From DAIOFH01 sp036745875 (GTDB lineage: Bacteria > Planctomycetota > SZUA-567), in NCBI GenBank assembly GCA_036745875.1, contig DAIOFH010000008.1, positions 1-47,950 of the forward strand: a stretch of 47,950 bases of DNA, given 5' to 3'. The notes beneath the pieces were generated by a model, which was not told the DNA's origin, did not search any database, and saw only the letters and a program-made list of their open reading frames with translations. The first letter of the stretch is position 1. The number at the start of each line of letters is the position of its first letter. Shown here piece after piece: positions 40,147 through 47,950 of the stretch. The translations under genes were made by a program, and so were the position numbers.

Positions 40147-41166
40147 CTACTGCTTCTGTTTCTGGATGAACACGGAGATGATGATGATCAGGCCTTTGAA
40201 AACGCCCTGCAAATACGGGGACATTCCGGCCATGTTGAGCATGTTCTGGATGATCTGGAGCATGAAGCAGCCGACCACCGTTCCCCAGATGGTGCCGCGG
40301 CCGCCGGCCATGGCCGTCCCGCCGATGATGACGGCGGCGATGGCGTCCATCTCGAAGCCAAGGCCGAAGTTCGAGGTGCTCACCGTGCCGAAGCGTCCCG
40401 CCAGGAGGAAGGCTGAAATCGCGATCATCGCGCCGATGACGCCGTAGGCGTAGAAGCGGACGCGCTGCACCTTGATCGCCGAGTATTCGGCAACCTTGGC
40501 GTTGGAGCCGATGGCGCAGAGGTAGCGGCCGTAGCGCGTGCTGTTGAGGACGAAGGAAAGAATGATCGCCAGGACGAACAGCGCGAACACCGGAAGCGGC
40601 AAGGAGACACGGGAGCCGAATATTTCGAAGGAGAAGAAGGAGTACATCCCGAGCTGGTTGATGCGGTTCGAGCGCGCTGCGAATTCGCCGGCGTCGCCGA
40701 TGTAAATGGCGAGATAGCGGTAGATGGACATGGTGCCGAGGGTGACTATGAACGGCACTATTCGCCCGTATGAGATTATAAGCCCGTTCACCAGCCCGCA
40801 GATTATGCCCATCACGAGCATGGCGATGAAGATGACCAGGAGGAGCGACCCCGTGTCGCCCATCGAGGGGACGAGTTGGTTGAGGAGGATGATGCCCATC
40901 GAACCGACAAACACCGCCGCCGAACCGACCGAGAGGTCGATGCCGCCGGAGATGATGACGAAAGTCATGCCAAGGGCGATGATGCCGGTGTAGGAGGCCT
41001 GGCGCATGACGTTGACGAGGTTGCCCGGCTTGTGGAAATAGGGCCACCCTACAATCGACGCGAGTATCAGTAGAAAGACGAACGCGTAATAGACGCCGTA
41101 TTTTTCCAGACTAAGGCGTTCCAGGAAGCTTTTGTTACCTTCCGCTTTTTCCGCATGTGCTGACAC
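40147..41166 (-). CDS. sugar ABC transporter permease (RbsC-type)
   Basis: 339 residues with eight to ten membrane segments. Marks of the family: RQASYTGIIALGMTFVIISG, GIDLSVGSAAVFVG, GRIVPFIVTLGTMSIYR, AIGSNAKVAEYSAIKVQRVR and IGGTAMAGGRGTIWGTVVG. I place the start at the GTG at 41166, 7 bases after GGAGGAG; a TTG at 41172 lies too close to that site. Between its neighbours it has short gaps (about 70 and 39 bases), in one operon with the ATPase upstream and the binding protein downstream. Confidence 0.92.
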   Translation of the reverse strand: MSAHAEKAEGNKSFLERLSLEKYGVYYAFVFLLILASIVGWPYFHKPGNLVNVMRQASYTGIIALGMTFVIISGGIDLSVGSAAVFVGSMGIILLNQLVPSMGDTGSLLLVIFIAMLVMGIICGLVNGLIISYGRIVPFIVTLGTMSIYRYLAIYIGDAGEFAARSNRINQLGMYSFFSFEIFGSRVSLPLPVFALFVLAIILSFVLNSTRYGRYLCAIGSNAKVAEYSAIKVQRVRFYAYGVIGAMIAISAFLLAGRFGTVSTSNFGLGFEMDAIAAVIIGGTAMAGGRGTIWGTVVGCFMLQIIQNMLNMAGMSPYLQGVFKGLIIIISVFIQKQKQ

Positions 41167-41205
41167 AGGCAATCTCCTCCATCAAGTTTCGTTGATAATC
41201 GTTGG

Positions 41206-42747
41206 TTATTCGTCATTGATTGCGGTCATGTACTCCGCTCTGGCTTCGCTTTCCTTGACGCCGGTAGCGAGGAACATGATTTGTTCCTCCGTTATGCCTT
41301 CGCCGGCAAGCTCTCCGGCTATTTTCCCTTCGCGCATCACGATGACGCGGGAGCACAGGCCGATGATTTCCTCGAGTTCAGAGGAAATGACCAGGCAGGC
41401 GATCCCCTGGGAGGCGAGTCGGTTCAGGAAGTGGTAGATCTCCAGCTTCGCCGAAACGTCGACGCCGCGCGTCGGCTCGTCCACGATGAGGACTTTGGGG
41501 TCGGTGTCGATCGCCTTGGCGATGGAGACCTTCTGCTGGTTGCCGCCCGACAGGTTTTCGAGGCGCTTGTCCAGGGACGACGTCTTGATGGAAAAGGAGT
41601 CGATGTATTTCCTGACCGATTCCTTCTCCTTTTTCTTGTCGATGCGGCCGATGATGCGGCTGGAATAACTGGGGAGCGAGGCGAGGGTGGTGTTTTTGGT
41701 GACGGAAAAACTGGTGATGATGCCCGCGCCTTGGCGGTCTTCGGAAAGATAGGAAATACCGGCGTTTTGGGCGTCTTTCGGTTCGCTGATCAGCACTTCG
41801 ACCCCGTCCCTGAGGATGTGGCCGGCCGATTTCTTCCGGAGGCCGAGGATCGTCTCCGCGACCTCGGTCCTGCCTGCGCCGACGAGCCCGGCCATGCCGA
41901 GGATCTCCCCCTTCCTGAGGGAAAACGAAATGTCCGAGATGACGCCGGGGACGCTGAGACGTTGTACTTCGAGAACGACCTCATCCGCCGGCACCGTCTT
42001 TTGGGGAAACATGGTGCCGAGTTCGCGGCCGACCATGGCCTGCGCCATTTCGCGCGTGGATATGTCCTCCGTCATGCTGTCCTGCACCATGACGCCGTCC
42101 CTGAGCACAAGGACGCGGTCGCAGAGATCCTTCACTTCCGCGAGCTTGTGGGAAATGTAGACGATGGTCATGCCGTTGTCCCTGAGCTTCCTGACAAGGC
42201 GGAACATGATTTCGATTTCGTGCAGGGTAAGCATGGTGGTCGGCTCGTCCATTATAAGGACCTTGGCTTCGAAGGCGAGCGCCTTCGAAATTTCCACCAT
42301 CTGTTTTTCCGCAGCCGAAAGGTTTTCGATCATCGCGTCGGGGGGAATGTCGACCTTGAGTTCTGCAAGGAGTTCGCGGGTACGCTTGCGCATGGCGGCC
42401 TTGTCCAGCACGAAGCCGTTCTTGAGTATTTCCGCACCGAGGAAAATATTGTTGTAGACGGGGAGATCGCGGACGAGGTTGAATTCCTGCGGTACAAGGC
42501 TGATCCCCAGCGTGCGGGCTTCTATGGCGTCGTTGATCTCGACTTCCCTGCCGTCCACGAAGACCTTGCCGGAGGATGGAGTGTAGATTCCTGAGAGGAT
42601 TTTCATCAGGGTGCTTTTTCCAGCGCCATTCTCACCTATAAGGCCGAGAATTTCCCCTTCCATTATGGCTGCATTGATCCCTTTGAGTACCGGGACGCCG
42701 GAAAAATCCTTGTTGAGGTTTTCAATCCGGATTATTTCTTTTGGCAT
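41206..42747 (-). CDS. sugar ABC transporter ATPase with two nucleotide-binding domains (RbsA/MglA type)
   Basis: 513 residues from the ATG at 42747 (AAGGA 7 bases upstream); the longer frame from 42864 lacks a start signal. The first ABC domain has Walker A GENGAGKST, signature LSAAEKQMVEISKAL and Walker B VLIMDEPTTML. In the second, Walker A is degenerate (GLVGAGRTEV) while the signature LSGGNQQKVSIAKAI and VLIVDEPTRGVDV are kept, as usual in RbsA/MglA. The Walker B of the first domain reads DEPTTML, normal for the family. First gene of the operon; its promoter must lie in 42748-43216. Confidence 0.94.
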   Translation of the reverse strand: MPKEIIRIENLNKDFSGVPVLKGINAAIMEGEILGLIGENGAGKSTLMKILSGIYTPSSGKVFVDGREVEINDAIEARTLGISLVPQEFNLVRDLPVYNNIFLGAEILKNGFVLDKAAMRKRTRELLAELKVDIPPDAMIENLSAAEKQMVEISKALAFEAKVLIMDEPTTMLTLHEIEIMFRLVRKLRDNGMTIVYISHKLAEVKDLCDRVLVLRDGVMVQDSMTEDISTREMAQAMVGRELGTMFPQKTVPADEVVLEVQRLSVPGVISDISFSLRKGEILGMAGLVGAGRTEVAETILGLRKKSAGHILRDGVEVLISEPKDAQNAGISYLSEDRQGAGIITSFSVTKNTTLASLPSYSSRIIGRIDKKKEKESVRKYIDSFSIKTSSLDKRLENLSGGNQQKVSIAKAIDTDPKVLIVDEPTRGVDVSAKLEIYHFLNRLASQGIACLVISSELEEIIGLCSRVIVMREGKIAGELAGEGITEEQIMFLATGVKESEARAEYMTAINDE

Positions 42748-43216
42748 TGAATCGTCCTTGTCGTTCGCTGGCGTTGGAGAATCGGTCGTGCGGATCCTGT
42801 TCATCCCGACAAACGGATTGTAGAATATGCAATACTCTAAAAATATGCTTCGGCTGTGAGGCAAAGGGTTTGACGCTTGGGTAGTTTGCGTTAGCGAAAG
42901 GGCTGGATCAAGTGGACATACTGCAAATGACTCTTACAAGATTGAAGAGTACCAAATACTTTGCGTAAGTCAAACGAAAAACTTTCGAACGAAGGTAAAA
43001 TTTTTGCAAAATGAGCATACCAACCACTATTGACATGGCTGAAGCGTTGTAATACAGATTAATAGAAGCCGTGATCGTTTTTTAACGCAAAATTTTGTGA
43101 CAAGCATCATAATTCTACCTTATTAATTGGAAAAAAGACGGGAAAAAAAGATGATTTATCAATATTTCATATGAAGGAAGCGGCATTACTTGACGGTGAG
43201 CGGAAAAGGATGTTTT
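42748..43216. other. 469-bp divergent intergenic region
   Basis: AT-rich, between the sugar ABC operon and corA. I see an imperfect palindrome ACTTTCG-AA-CGAAGGT (42981-42996), a possible operator, and on the plus strand TTGACA (43030-43035), 17 bases, TACAGA (43053-43058), a weak promoter for corA about 160 bases before its start. No gene. Confidence 0.5.
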
Positions 43217-44200
43217 ATGGCTGTAGAATACAGAATCGATGCGAACAACAGGGTTCAGGCGGTGCCGAGCAAGCTGCAGACGATTGACCCTAGTGTCCTG
43301 TGGATCGACGTGGTCAGCCCAAACGACATTGAACTGGTGCAGCTTGAGCATCTTATGGGATTCGAACTCCCGAACCGCTCGGACATGGTGGAGATCGAGC
43401 TGTCAAACCGCTTATACAAGGAAGACGACGGCTCACTCGTCATGATCGCCAGCATGATCCCCAAGTCCGACGCTAAAGCCGGTCCGACGCGGCCAGCCAC
43501 CTTCATACTCAAGGACGACCTGCTCCTCACAATTAGGTACAGCGAGTTCTTTTCCTTCGAACGGGTCGCGGTGGCAGTCTTGAGGAACACCGAAAAATTC
43601 GACTCCCTGACCCTCTTCTGCCGCCTTCTTGAAGAAGCTGTATCCGACCGCGCCGACAGTCTGGAATTTTCCATGCGCCGTCTGGAGTTGTTGGCGTCGC
43701 AGATGTTCGCCGCCACACTGGACAAGAAGACGACCAAGCCGGAAAGCCCCGAACTGGACCAGACCCTCGCGGCCATCGGAACGATGGGGGAAATGGTGTC
43801 CAACGTCCGCGAAAGTATCACCTCGCTGCAACGCGTCGTCAATTTCGCCCGCTGGCACATTTCGCCGGAAAAATTTCCCGAAGTCGACGGCCTGATGGAT
43901 TCGCTGAAAAACGACATGGCCGCGCTCTCGGACGAGGCTTCGTTTTTCATGAACAAAATCAACTTCAACCTGGACGCCACCCTGGGCATGATCAACATCG
44001 AAGAAACAAAAGTCATGCGCCTCTTGTCCATCGTCACCCTGCTGCTCTCTCCGCCAACGCTCATAGCCGGCATCTACGGCATGAATTTCGAAATTATGCC
44101 GGAACTCGCCTGGCCGCTCGGCTATATTTTCTCCCTTGGCCTGATGGCGACGACGGCGGTGGTTTCCATCATCTACCTCAAGCGAAGGAAATGGATGTAA
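43217..44200 (+). CDS. corA: CorA-family divalent cation transporter
   Basis: 327 residues from the ATG at 43217 (AAGGA 6 bases upstream); a TTG at 43190 is open but unlikely. An N-terminal cytoplasmic domain of about 260 residues with long helices (LCRLLEEAVSDRADSLE) is followed by two C-terminal membrane segments. The first ends in the family hallmark YGMNF (LIAGIYGMNFEIMPELAWP), and the protein ends with the basic KRRKWM. CorA forms a pentameric Mg2+/Co2+ channel in the inner membrane. First gene of a tight operon; the next gene begins 12 bases after its stop codon. Confidence 0.92.
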   Translation: MAVEYRIDANNRVQAVPSKLQTIDPSVLWIDVVSPNDIELVQLEHLMGFELPNRSDMVEIELSNRLYKEDDGSLVMIASMIPKSDAKAGPTRPATFILKDDLLLTIRYSEFFSFERVAVAVLRNTEKFDSLTLFCRLLEEAVSDRADSLEFSMRRLELLASQMFAATLDKKTTKPESPELDQTLAAIGTMGEMVSNVRESITSLQRVVNFARWHISPEKFPEVDGLMDSLKNDMAALSDEASFFMNKINFNLDATLGMINIEETKVMRLLSIVTLLLSPPTLIAGIYGMNFEIMPELAWPLGYIFSLGLMATTAVVSIIYLKRRKWM

Positions 44201-44212
44201 AGAAAGGAAGGC

Positions 44213-45607
44213 ATGATGGGACTCAGATTGACATTTCTCGGCGCTGTCGGTTCGGTGACCGGATCGCGGTACCTTCTGGAAACGGACGGCGCGCGGATAC
44301 TGGTGGATTCAGGCATGTTCCAGGAGCGGCAAAATCTTGGCCTGAACTGGGAAAACTACGGCCTCGCGCCCGCCAGGATCGACGCCGTCGTCATAACCCA
44401 CGCCCACATGGACCACAGCGGCTGGCTGCCCAAGCTGGTGAAAGACGGCTTCCGCGGGCCGATCTACTGCACCTCCCCGACCGCCGACCTTATCCCCATC
44501 ATCATCAATGACATCGCCAAGATCCAGGAGGAAGACGCGAGAAACAAGGCAAAACGCCATGTCCGCGAAAAGCGCAAACCGAAATATCCGCCCATCCCAC
44601 TCTATACCGGTGACGATGCGGCGAAAGCGATCAAACAGCTAAGGCCCGTCGCAACGCTTAACGAGCCGGTACAGGTCGCCGACGGCATCACCGCCACCTG
44701 GCACGAAAACGGGCATATTCTCGGCGCGACCTGGGTTGAAATAGACGCAGGGGGAAAACGCATCGTCTTTTCCGGCGATATCGGCCGCTGGGACCGGCCG
44801 ATCCTGAACGATCCTGTTCCACCGCGCCAGGCCGACTATGTCGTTATCGAATCGACCTACGGCAACCGCAACCACATCGCCGGCGACGTCGAGGAGCAGC
44901 TGGGCGAGGTGATCGCCGAATCCGCCGCGCGGGGCGGCAACCTGCTGATCCCGAGTTTTTCCGTCGAGCGTGCCCAGGAACTGCTGCATTCGCTGTCCAG
45001 CCTGATGTACCGGGGCAAACTGGCGCACGAAGGAATCTACCTCGACAGCCCCATGGCCACCAGGGCGACCAAGGTCTACACCGAGCACCCGGAGGCGTTC
45101 GACGAAGAAATGCGGGAACTGCTGCACAGCAACCGTTCACCCTTCTCCTTCCCCGGCCTGCATTATGTCGAGTCGCCGGATGATTCGAAACGCCTGAACA
45201 ACCTGAGAAAAGGCGCCGTCATCATCGCCGGAAACGGCATGTGCACCGGGGGCAGGATCAAGCACCACCTGCTCCACCATCTTTCCCGCGCGGAAACGAT
45301 AGTCCTGTTCGTCGGCTTCCAGGCGCCGGGAACGCTTGGCAGGCAGCTCTTGGAAGGCGCAAAGGAAGTGCGGCTGTTCAACACCATGATCCCCGTCCGT
45401 GCCGGAATGCGCCAATTGTACGGCATTTCCGGCCATGCGGACCAAAGCGAACTGCTGCGCTGGGCGGGGGACTTCACCACCCCGCCGACGCATTGTTTCG
45501 TCACCCACGGCGAACCAGATGCGGCGTCCGCCCTTGCGGGCGTTTTGCACGAACGCTACGGTTGGCGGACATCGACCCCGACGTTGCGGGAAAGCGCGAC
45601 GTTATAA
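44213..45607 (+). CDS. metallo-beta-lactamase/beta-CASP RNA-processing-type hydrolase
   Basis: 464 residues of the CPSF73-like bacterial and archaeal group. The MBL domain binds two zincs through THAHMDHSG (H63, H65, D67, H68), and HENGHILGA and GDIGRWDRP follow. The beta-CASP insert has LIPSFSVERAQELL and DSPMATRATKVY, and the C-terminal part has IAGNGMCTGGRIKHHL and GISGHADQSELLRWAG. Relatives act as exo- or endonucleases on RNA. Either of two adjacent ATGs (44213, 44216) follows AAAGGA. It sits between corA and the dapF-like gene with gaps of 12 and 9 bases. Confidence 0.92.
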   Translation: MMGLRLTFLGAVGSVTGSRYLLETDGARILVDSGMFQERQNLGLNWENYGLAPARIDAVVITHAHMDHSGWLPKLVKDGFRGPIYCTSPTADLIPIIINDIAKIQEEDARNKAKRHVREKRKPKYPPIPLYTGDDAAKAIKQLRPVATLNEPVQVADGITATWHENGHILGATWVEIDAGGKRIVFSGDIGRWDRPILNDPVPPRQADYVVIESTYGNRNHIAGDVEEQLGEVIAESAARGGNLLIPSFSVERAQELLHSLSSLMYRGKLAHEGIYLDSPMATRATKVYTEHPEAFDEEMRELLHSNRSPFSFPGLHYVESPDDSKRLNNLRKGAVIIAGNGMCTGGRIKHHLLHHLSRAETIVLFVGFQAPGTLGRQLLEGAKEVRLFNTMIPVRAGMRQLYGISGHADQSELLRWAGDFTTPPTHCFVTHGEPDAASALAGVLHERYGWRTSTPTLRESATL

Positions 45608-45616
45608 AGGTATCCC

Positions 45617-46477
45617 ATGGCCATCACACTGGAAAAATACCACGGACTCGGCAACGACTACCTGGTTCTCGACCCGAACAAAAACAGCCTGGTGCTGTCG
45701 CCTGAAAAAACGCGTTTGATCTGCGACAGGAATTTCGGCGTCGGCGGCGACGGCATTCTCTATGGGCCGATCTTCGACAACGGCAAAACAGCTGTGCGAA
45801 TTTTCAACCCCGACGGCAGCGAAGCGGAAAAGAGCGGCAACGGCGTGCGGATTTTTTCCAGATACCTGAAAGACCGGGGCTATGTGACGGACGATTCCTT
45901 TGTGCTCTCCACCAAGGGCGGAGATGTCGACGTGCGCTATCTCAACACGGACGGCAGCCTCATGCGGGTGCTTATGGGCGCAGTCACGTTCCAAAGCGAC
46001 CGGATACCCGTGTCCGGTCCCTCACGCGAGATCGTCGATGAAACAATGATTTTCAATGGTCAGGAATACAAGGTCACCTGCCTTTCCATCAACAACCCCC
46101 ATTGCGTCATCCCCATGACCGAGATCTCAAAGGAAAAAGCCCTTGCCCTCGGGTCGGCGGTCGAGAACGCCCCCAACTTCCCCAATCGCATCAACATGCA
46201 GCTTCTCAAGGTACTGGACCGCAACGCCATCCAGATAGAAATTTTCGAACGCGGCGCCGGGTACACCCTCGCTTCCGGTTCGTCCAGTTGCGCCGCAGCC
46301 AGCGCCGCCCACAGGCTCGGCCTGGTCGACGACTCGATCACTGTCCACATGCCCGGAGGAACGCTGACGATAGAAATCACCGCCGAAAACACGGTCTACA
46401 TGACAGGCATGGCGAAAAAGATATGCACAGTCCTGCTCGCCGATGAATTTTTGCGTGATTTAGACGGGATTTCGTAG
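45617..46477 (+). CDS. dapF: DapF-family protein with both catalytic cysteines replaced by serine
   Basis: 286 residues with the whole diaminopimelate-epimerase fold pattern: YHGLGNDYLVLD, DRNFGVGGDGILY, RIFNPDGSEAEKSGNGVRIF, SINNPHCVI and IFERGAGYTLASGSSSCAA, ending near the GG of MPGGTLTIEI. In E. coli DapF the general bases are Cys73 (QCGNGAR) and Cys217 (ACGSGAC). Here the aligned residues are Ser73 (codon AGC, 45833-45835) and Ser220 (TCC, 46274-46276). The usual two-base thiol mechanism is therefore absent, while the substrate-binding shell seems kept. It may be a divergent racemase/epimerase, a binding protein, or act on another substrate; lysine/DAP synthesis cannot be assumed. Last gene of the corA-MBL unit (9-base gap). 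Confidence 0.9.
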   Translation: MAITLEKYHGLGNDYLVLDPNKNSLVLSPEKTRLICDRNFGVGGDGILYGPIFDNGKTAVRIFNPDGSEAEKSGNGVRIFSRYLKDRGYVTDDSFVLSTKGGDVDVRYLNTDGSLMRVLMGAVTFQSDRIPVSGPSREIVDETMIFNGQEYKVTCLSINNPHCVIPMTEISKEKALALGSAVENAPNFPNRINMQLLKVLDRNAIQIEIFERGAGYTLASGSSSCAAASAAHRLGLVDDSITVHMPGGTLTIEITAENTVYMTGMAKKICTVLLADEFLRDLDGIS

Positions 46478-46527
46478 TCTAATCATTATAGTGAGGGTTG
46501 GACATACAGCCACTTGAGGAGATTATC

Positions 46528-47514
46528 ATGCGTAAGATCCTTTTCGTTTGCCTGGTGTGCTTGCTGTCGATTGGACTGGTCTGTTCCGTTCTGGCGGGAG
46601 AAAGGACGAAAAAAAGCTACCGCATCGCCCTGGCGATATACAACCTCTCTCCTGAATACATGCAGACTTGGCACAGGGAAGCATTGAACCATCCGGCAGT
46701 CGCCGGCGGTCTGGTCAAACTCACCACCTACAACGGCGACGGCAGCCATATCACCCAACTCGACCAGTTCAACACCATCGCCACTCTCAAATACGACGCT
46801 GTCATCCTTATCCCCAGCGATTATATTTCCGGCGACCTTCTTGTTCACTCCGCAGTCAGAAGCGGCATCCCGGTGATAGGCTCCTGCGGCCCGGTGCGGT
46901 CAAACGAACTGGTAAGCTATATCGGGTCGGATGAGGTCGAAGCCGGGCATCTTATCGCCGCTACCGTCATCGACAAGATGGGCGGCAAGGGAAATGTCGT
47001 CATCCTGAAAGGCCCCGTCGACATGGGCGGCACCATCAGGCGCAGCATCGGTATTGAAAAGGCGCTCGAGGAAAATCCCGATATCCGCGTCCTGGACGAA
47101 AAATCCGCGAACTGGTTGCGTAACGACGCATACCTCCAGATGAAACAGTGGCTCATCGCCTTTGAAAACAGGATCGACGGCATTATCGCGCAAAATGACG
47201 AAATGGCGCTGGGAGCGATCAGGGCGCTCAAGGAGGCGGGCGAAAACATTCTCCCGGTGGCGGGCATAGACGGCATCCCGGACGCCGTCACGGCGGTGAA
47301 AAACGGCGAAATGCTCCTGACCCTGCACCAGGACGCAATGACGGAAGCACAGGGCGCTATCGACCTCACCTTGCGCCACCTCATCGGCCCATCTTACGAA
47401 CCCCAGTCCGCCTGCTGGGAAAAATACCAGAACCTGGACTGGAACGACGGAACCGATATGTTCTATCCTGTTCCCTGGACTGTGTATACGGCGGAGAACC
47501 TGAAAAACAAGTAA
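46528..47514 (+). CDS. orphan sugar-type periplasmic binding protein
   Basis: 328 residues of the Peripla_BP_4 group. The ATG at 46528 has GAGGAG 6 bases upstream and opens a signal peptide (ILFVCLVCLLSIGLVCSV). Parts: YRIALAIYNLSPEYMQTWHR, LKYDAVILIPSDYISGD, IGSDEVEAGHLIAATVIDK, GIIAQNDEMALGAIRALKE and VAGIDGIPDAVTAV. It starts 50 bases after the dapF-like gene, without a visible terminator between. No permease or ATPase follows within the window, so it either works with the sugar transporter at 39-42.7 kb, as a receptor partner, or with genes elsewhere. Confidence 0.9.
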   Translation: MRKILFVCLVCLLSIGLVCSVLAGERTKKSYRIALAIYNLSPEYMQTWHREALNHPAVAGGLVKLTTYNGDGSHITQLDQFNTIATLKYDAVILIPSDYISGDLLVHSAVRSGIPVIGSCGPVRSNELVSYIGSDEVEAGHLIAATVIDKMGGKGNVVILKGPVDMGGTIRRSIGIEKALEENPDIRVLDEKSANWLRNDAYLQMKQWLIAFENRIDGIIAQNDEMALGAIRALKEAGENILPVAGIDGIPDAVTAVKNGEMLLTLHQDAMTEAQGAIDLTLRHLIGPSYEPQSACWEKYQNLDWNDGTDMFYPVPWTVYTAENLKNK

Positions 47515-47615
47515 ACACGCGAGGAGCTCGATGTCATACCCCGAATGCGTGCCATTCTGTCGCATGAGAAAAAAATTTCCATTCGGCTGTAACATTTTCA
47601 TCATTTTGAAAACTC

Positions 47616-47660
47616 TTATTATGAAGGCGAAAAAATCGCCAAGAAATTTCTTCATAATAA
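47616..47660. promoter_or_regulatory. nested inverted repeat in the leader of the last gene
   Basis: Arms TTATTATGAAG (47616-47626) and CTTCATAATAA (47650-47660) are perfectly complementary over 11 bases. Between them is a small hairpin GGCGA-AAAAA-TCGCC (47626-47640). It lies about 40 bases upstream of the ATG at 47699 and could be an operator or a transcript structure. A further CCCC...GGGG hairpin follows at about 47665-47678. Confidence 0.6.
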
Positions 47661-47698
47661 CCAACCCCACGAACGGGGGAGTTTACAAGGAGTGAACG

Positions 47699-47950
47699 AT
47701 GAAAAAGATGATTGCCCTCGCACTTGTCGCCGCCTTGATGTTGGGTGCTTTTGCCGCCCCCGTATCCGCTGCCGAGTCGGTTTTCCATAACAGAGCCACG
47801 ATAGAAAACAACCGCTATCATAACTCGGGCTTCAACAACCAGCGGCCCGGCCAACCCGGACACGGGTATTATCCCCAGCCCGGCAGGCCGAACCACCCAG
47901 CATTGCCTTTATACCTGGCGCGATACCGAACCGCTGCGCCGTACCAGCCG
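47699..47950 (+). CDS. exported protein, partial (runs off the window)
   Basis: 84 codons are visible without a stop. ATG at 47699 with a perfect ribosome site AAGGAG 6 bases upstream. A Sec signal peptide (MKKMIALALVAALMLGAFAA, cleavage near VSA-AE) precedes a mature part rich in Asn, His, Gln, Gly and Pro (for example NNQRPGQPGHGYYPQPG), then PLYLARYRTAAPYQP at the end of the window. Composition suggests a low-complexity envelope protein like others here. No family recognised. Confidence 0.8.
   Translation, partial: MKKMIALALVAALMLGAFAAPVSAAESVFHNRATIENNRYHNSGFNNQRPGQPGHGYYPQPGRPNHPALPLYLARYRTAAPYQP

Noticed and set aside
1..47950. tRNA genes, rRNA genes, CRISPR arrays, transposases, phage genes
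   Set aside because: I looked for T-arm-like GGTTCGAATCC patterns, evenly spaced repeats and DDE-type open frames and found no credible example.

Overview
The window reads as one continuous piece of bacterial chromosome, moderately GC-rich by eye (roughly 55-60%). It has about 42 protein genes, no tRNA or rRNA that I can find, no CRISPR array, no transposase and no phage genes. The owner is Gram-negative: there is a TolC-type outer-membrane factor, a periplasmic HtrA protease and several lipoproteins with clear lipoboxes. HydG (maturation of [FeFe]-hydrogenase) and the NADH-sensing repressor Rex point to an anaerobic, fermentative, H2-metabolising life. CheR suggests chemotaxis. The long-form PurB, the many Pro/Gln/Thr-rich unknown lipoproteins and the short palindromic intergenic repeats make me think of the PVC/Lentisphaerota-Kiritimatiellota area, but that is a weak inference and no marker here settles it.

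Layout. (1) 1-20.8 kb: every gene lies on the minus strand. Read in the direction of transcription (from high to low coordinates), it holds three secreted or lipoprotein genes of unknown function (two share a module), rex, cheR, a B12-type radical SAM enzyme coupled to a secreted lipase-like protein, a TolC-like lipoprotein, nth, rnc-purB, an M42 aminopeptidase, an HD-GYP-N-like/HDOD pair, purQ, accA-DUF805, a tiny very basic protein and a zinc alcohol dehydrogenase. (2) 21.4-26.1 kb, plus strand: htrA with a textbook terminator, a 90-residue unknown, a four-segment membrane protein and a Xaa-Pro peptidase. (3) 26.2-30.2 kb, minus strand: hydG, a small basic-tailed protein and a large Q/P/Y-rich TPR protein. 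(4) 30.7-32.8 kb, plus strand: a PEGA lipoprotein and asnS; then a minus-strand DUF3795 protein. (5) 33.6-38.1 kb, plus strand: a complete branched-chain amino-acid ABC operon livKHMGF. (6) 38.2-42.7 kb, minus strand: a DUF533/TerB-like protein and a complete ribose-type sugar ABC operon (ATPase, permease, binding protein). (7) 43.2 kb to the end, plus strand: corA, a beta-CASP metallo-beta-lactamase and a DapF-like protein in a tight operon, then an orphan sugar-binding protein and a partial secreted protein running off the window.

The most interesting points are: a DapF-family protein in which both catalytic cysteines are serine (S73 and S220); two families of palindromic intergenic repeats that together occupy all three convergent gene junctions in the window; a pair of neighbouring lipoproteins sharing an undescribed module of about 40 residues; an inverted repeat bracketing the -10 box of a good candidate cheR promoter; and a terminator-like hairpin almost touching the hydG start codon. 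Starts were chosen by Shine-Dalgarno position, signal peptides and overlap with neighbours; where this departs from the longest reading frame the entry says so.
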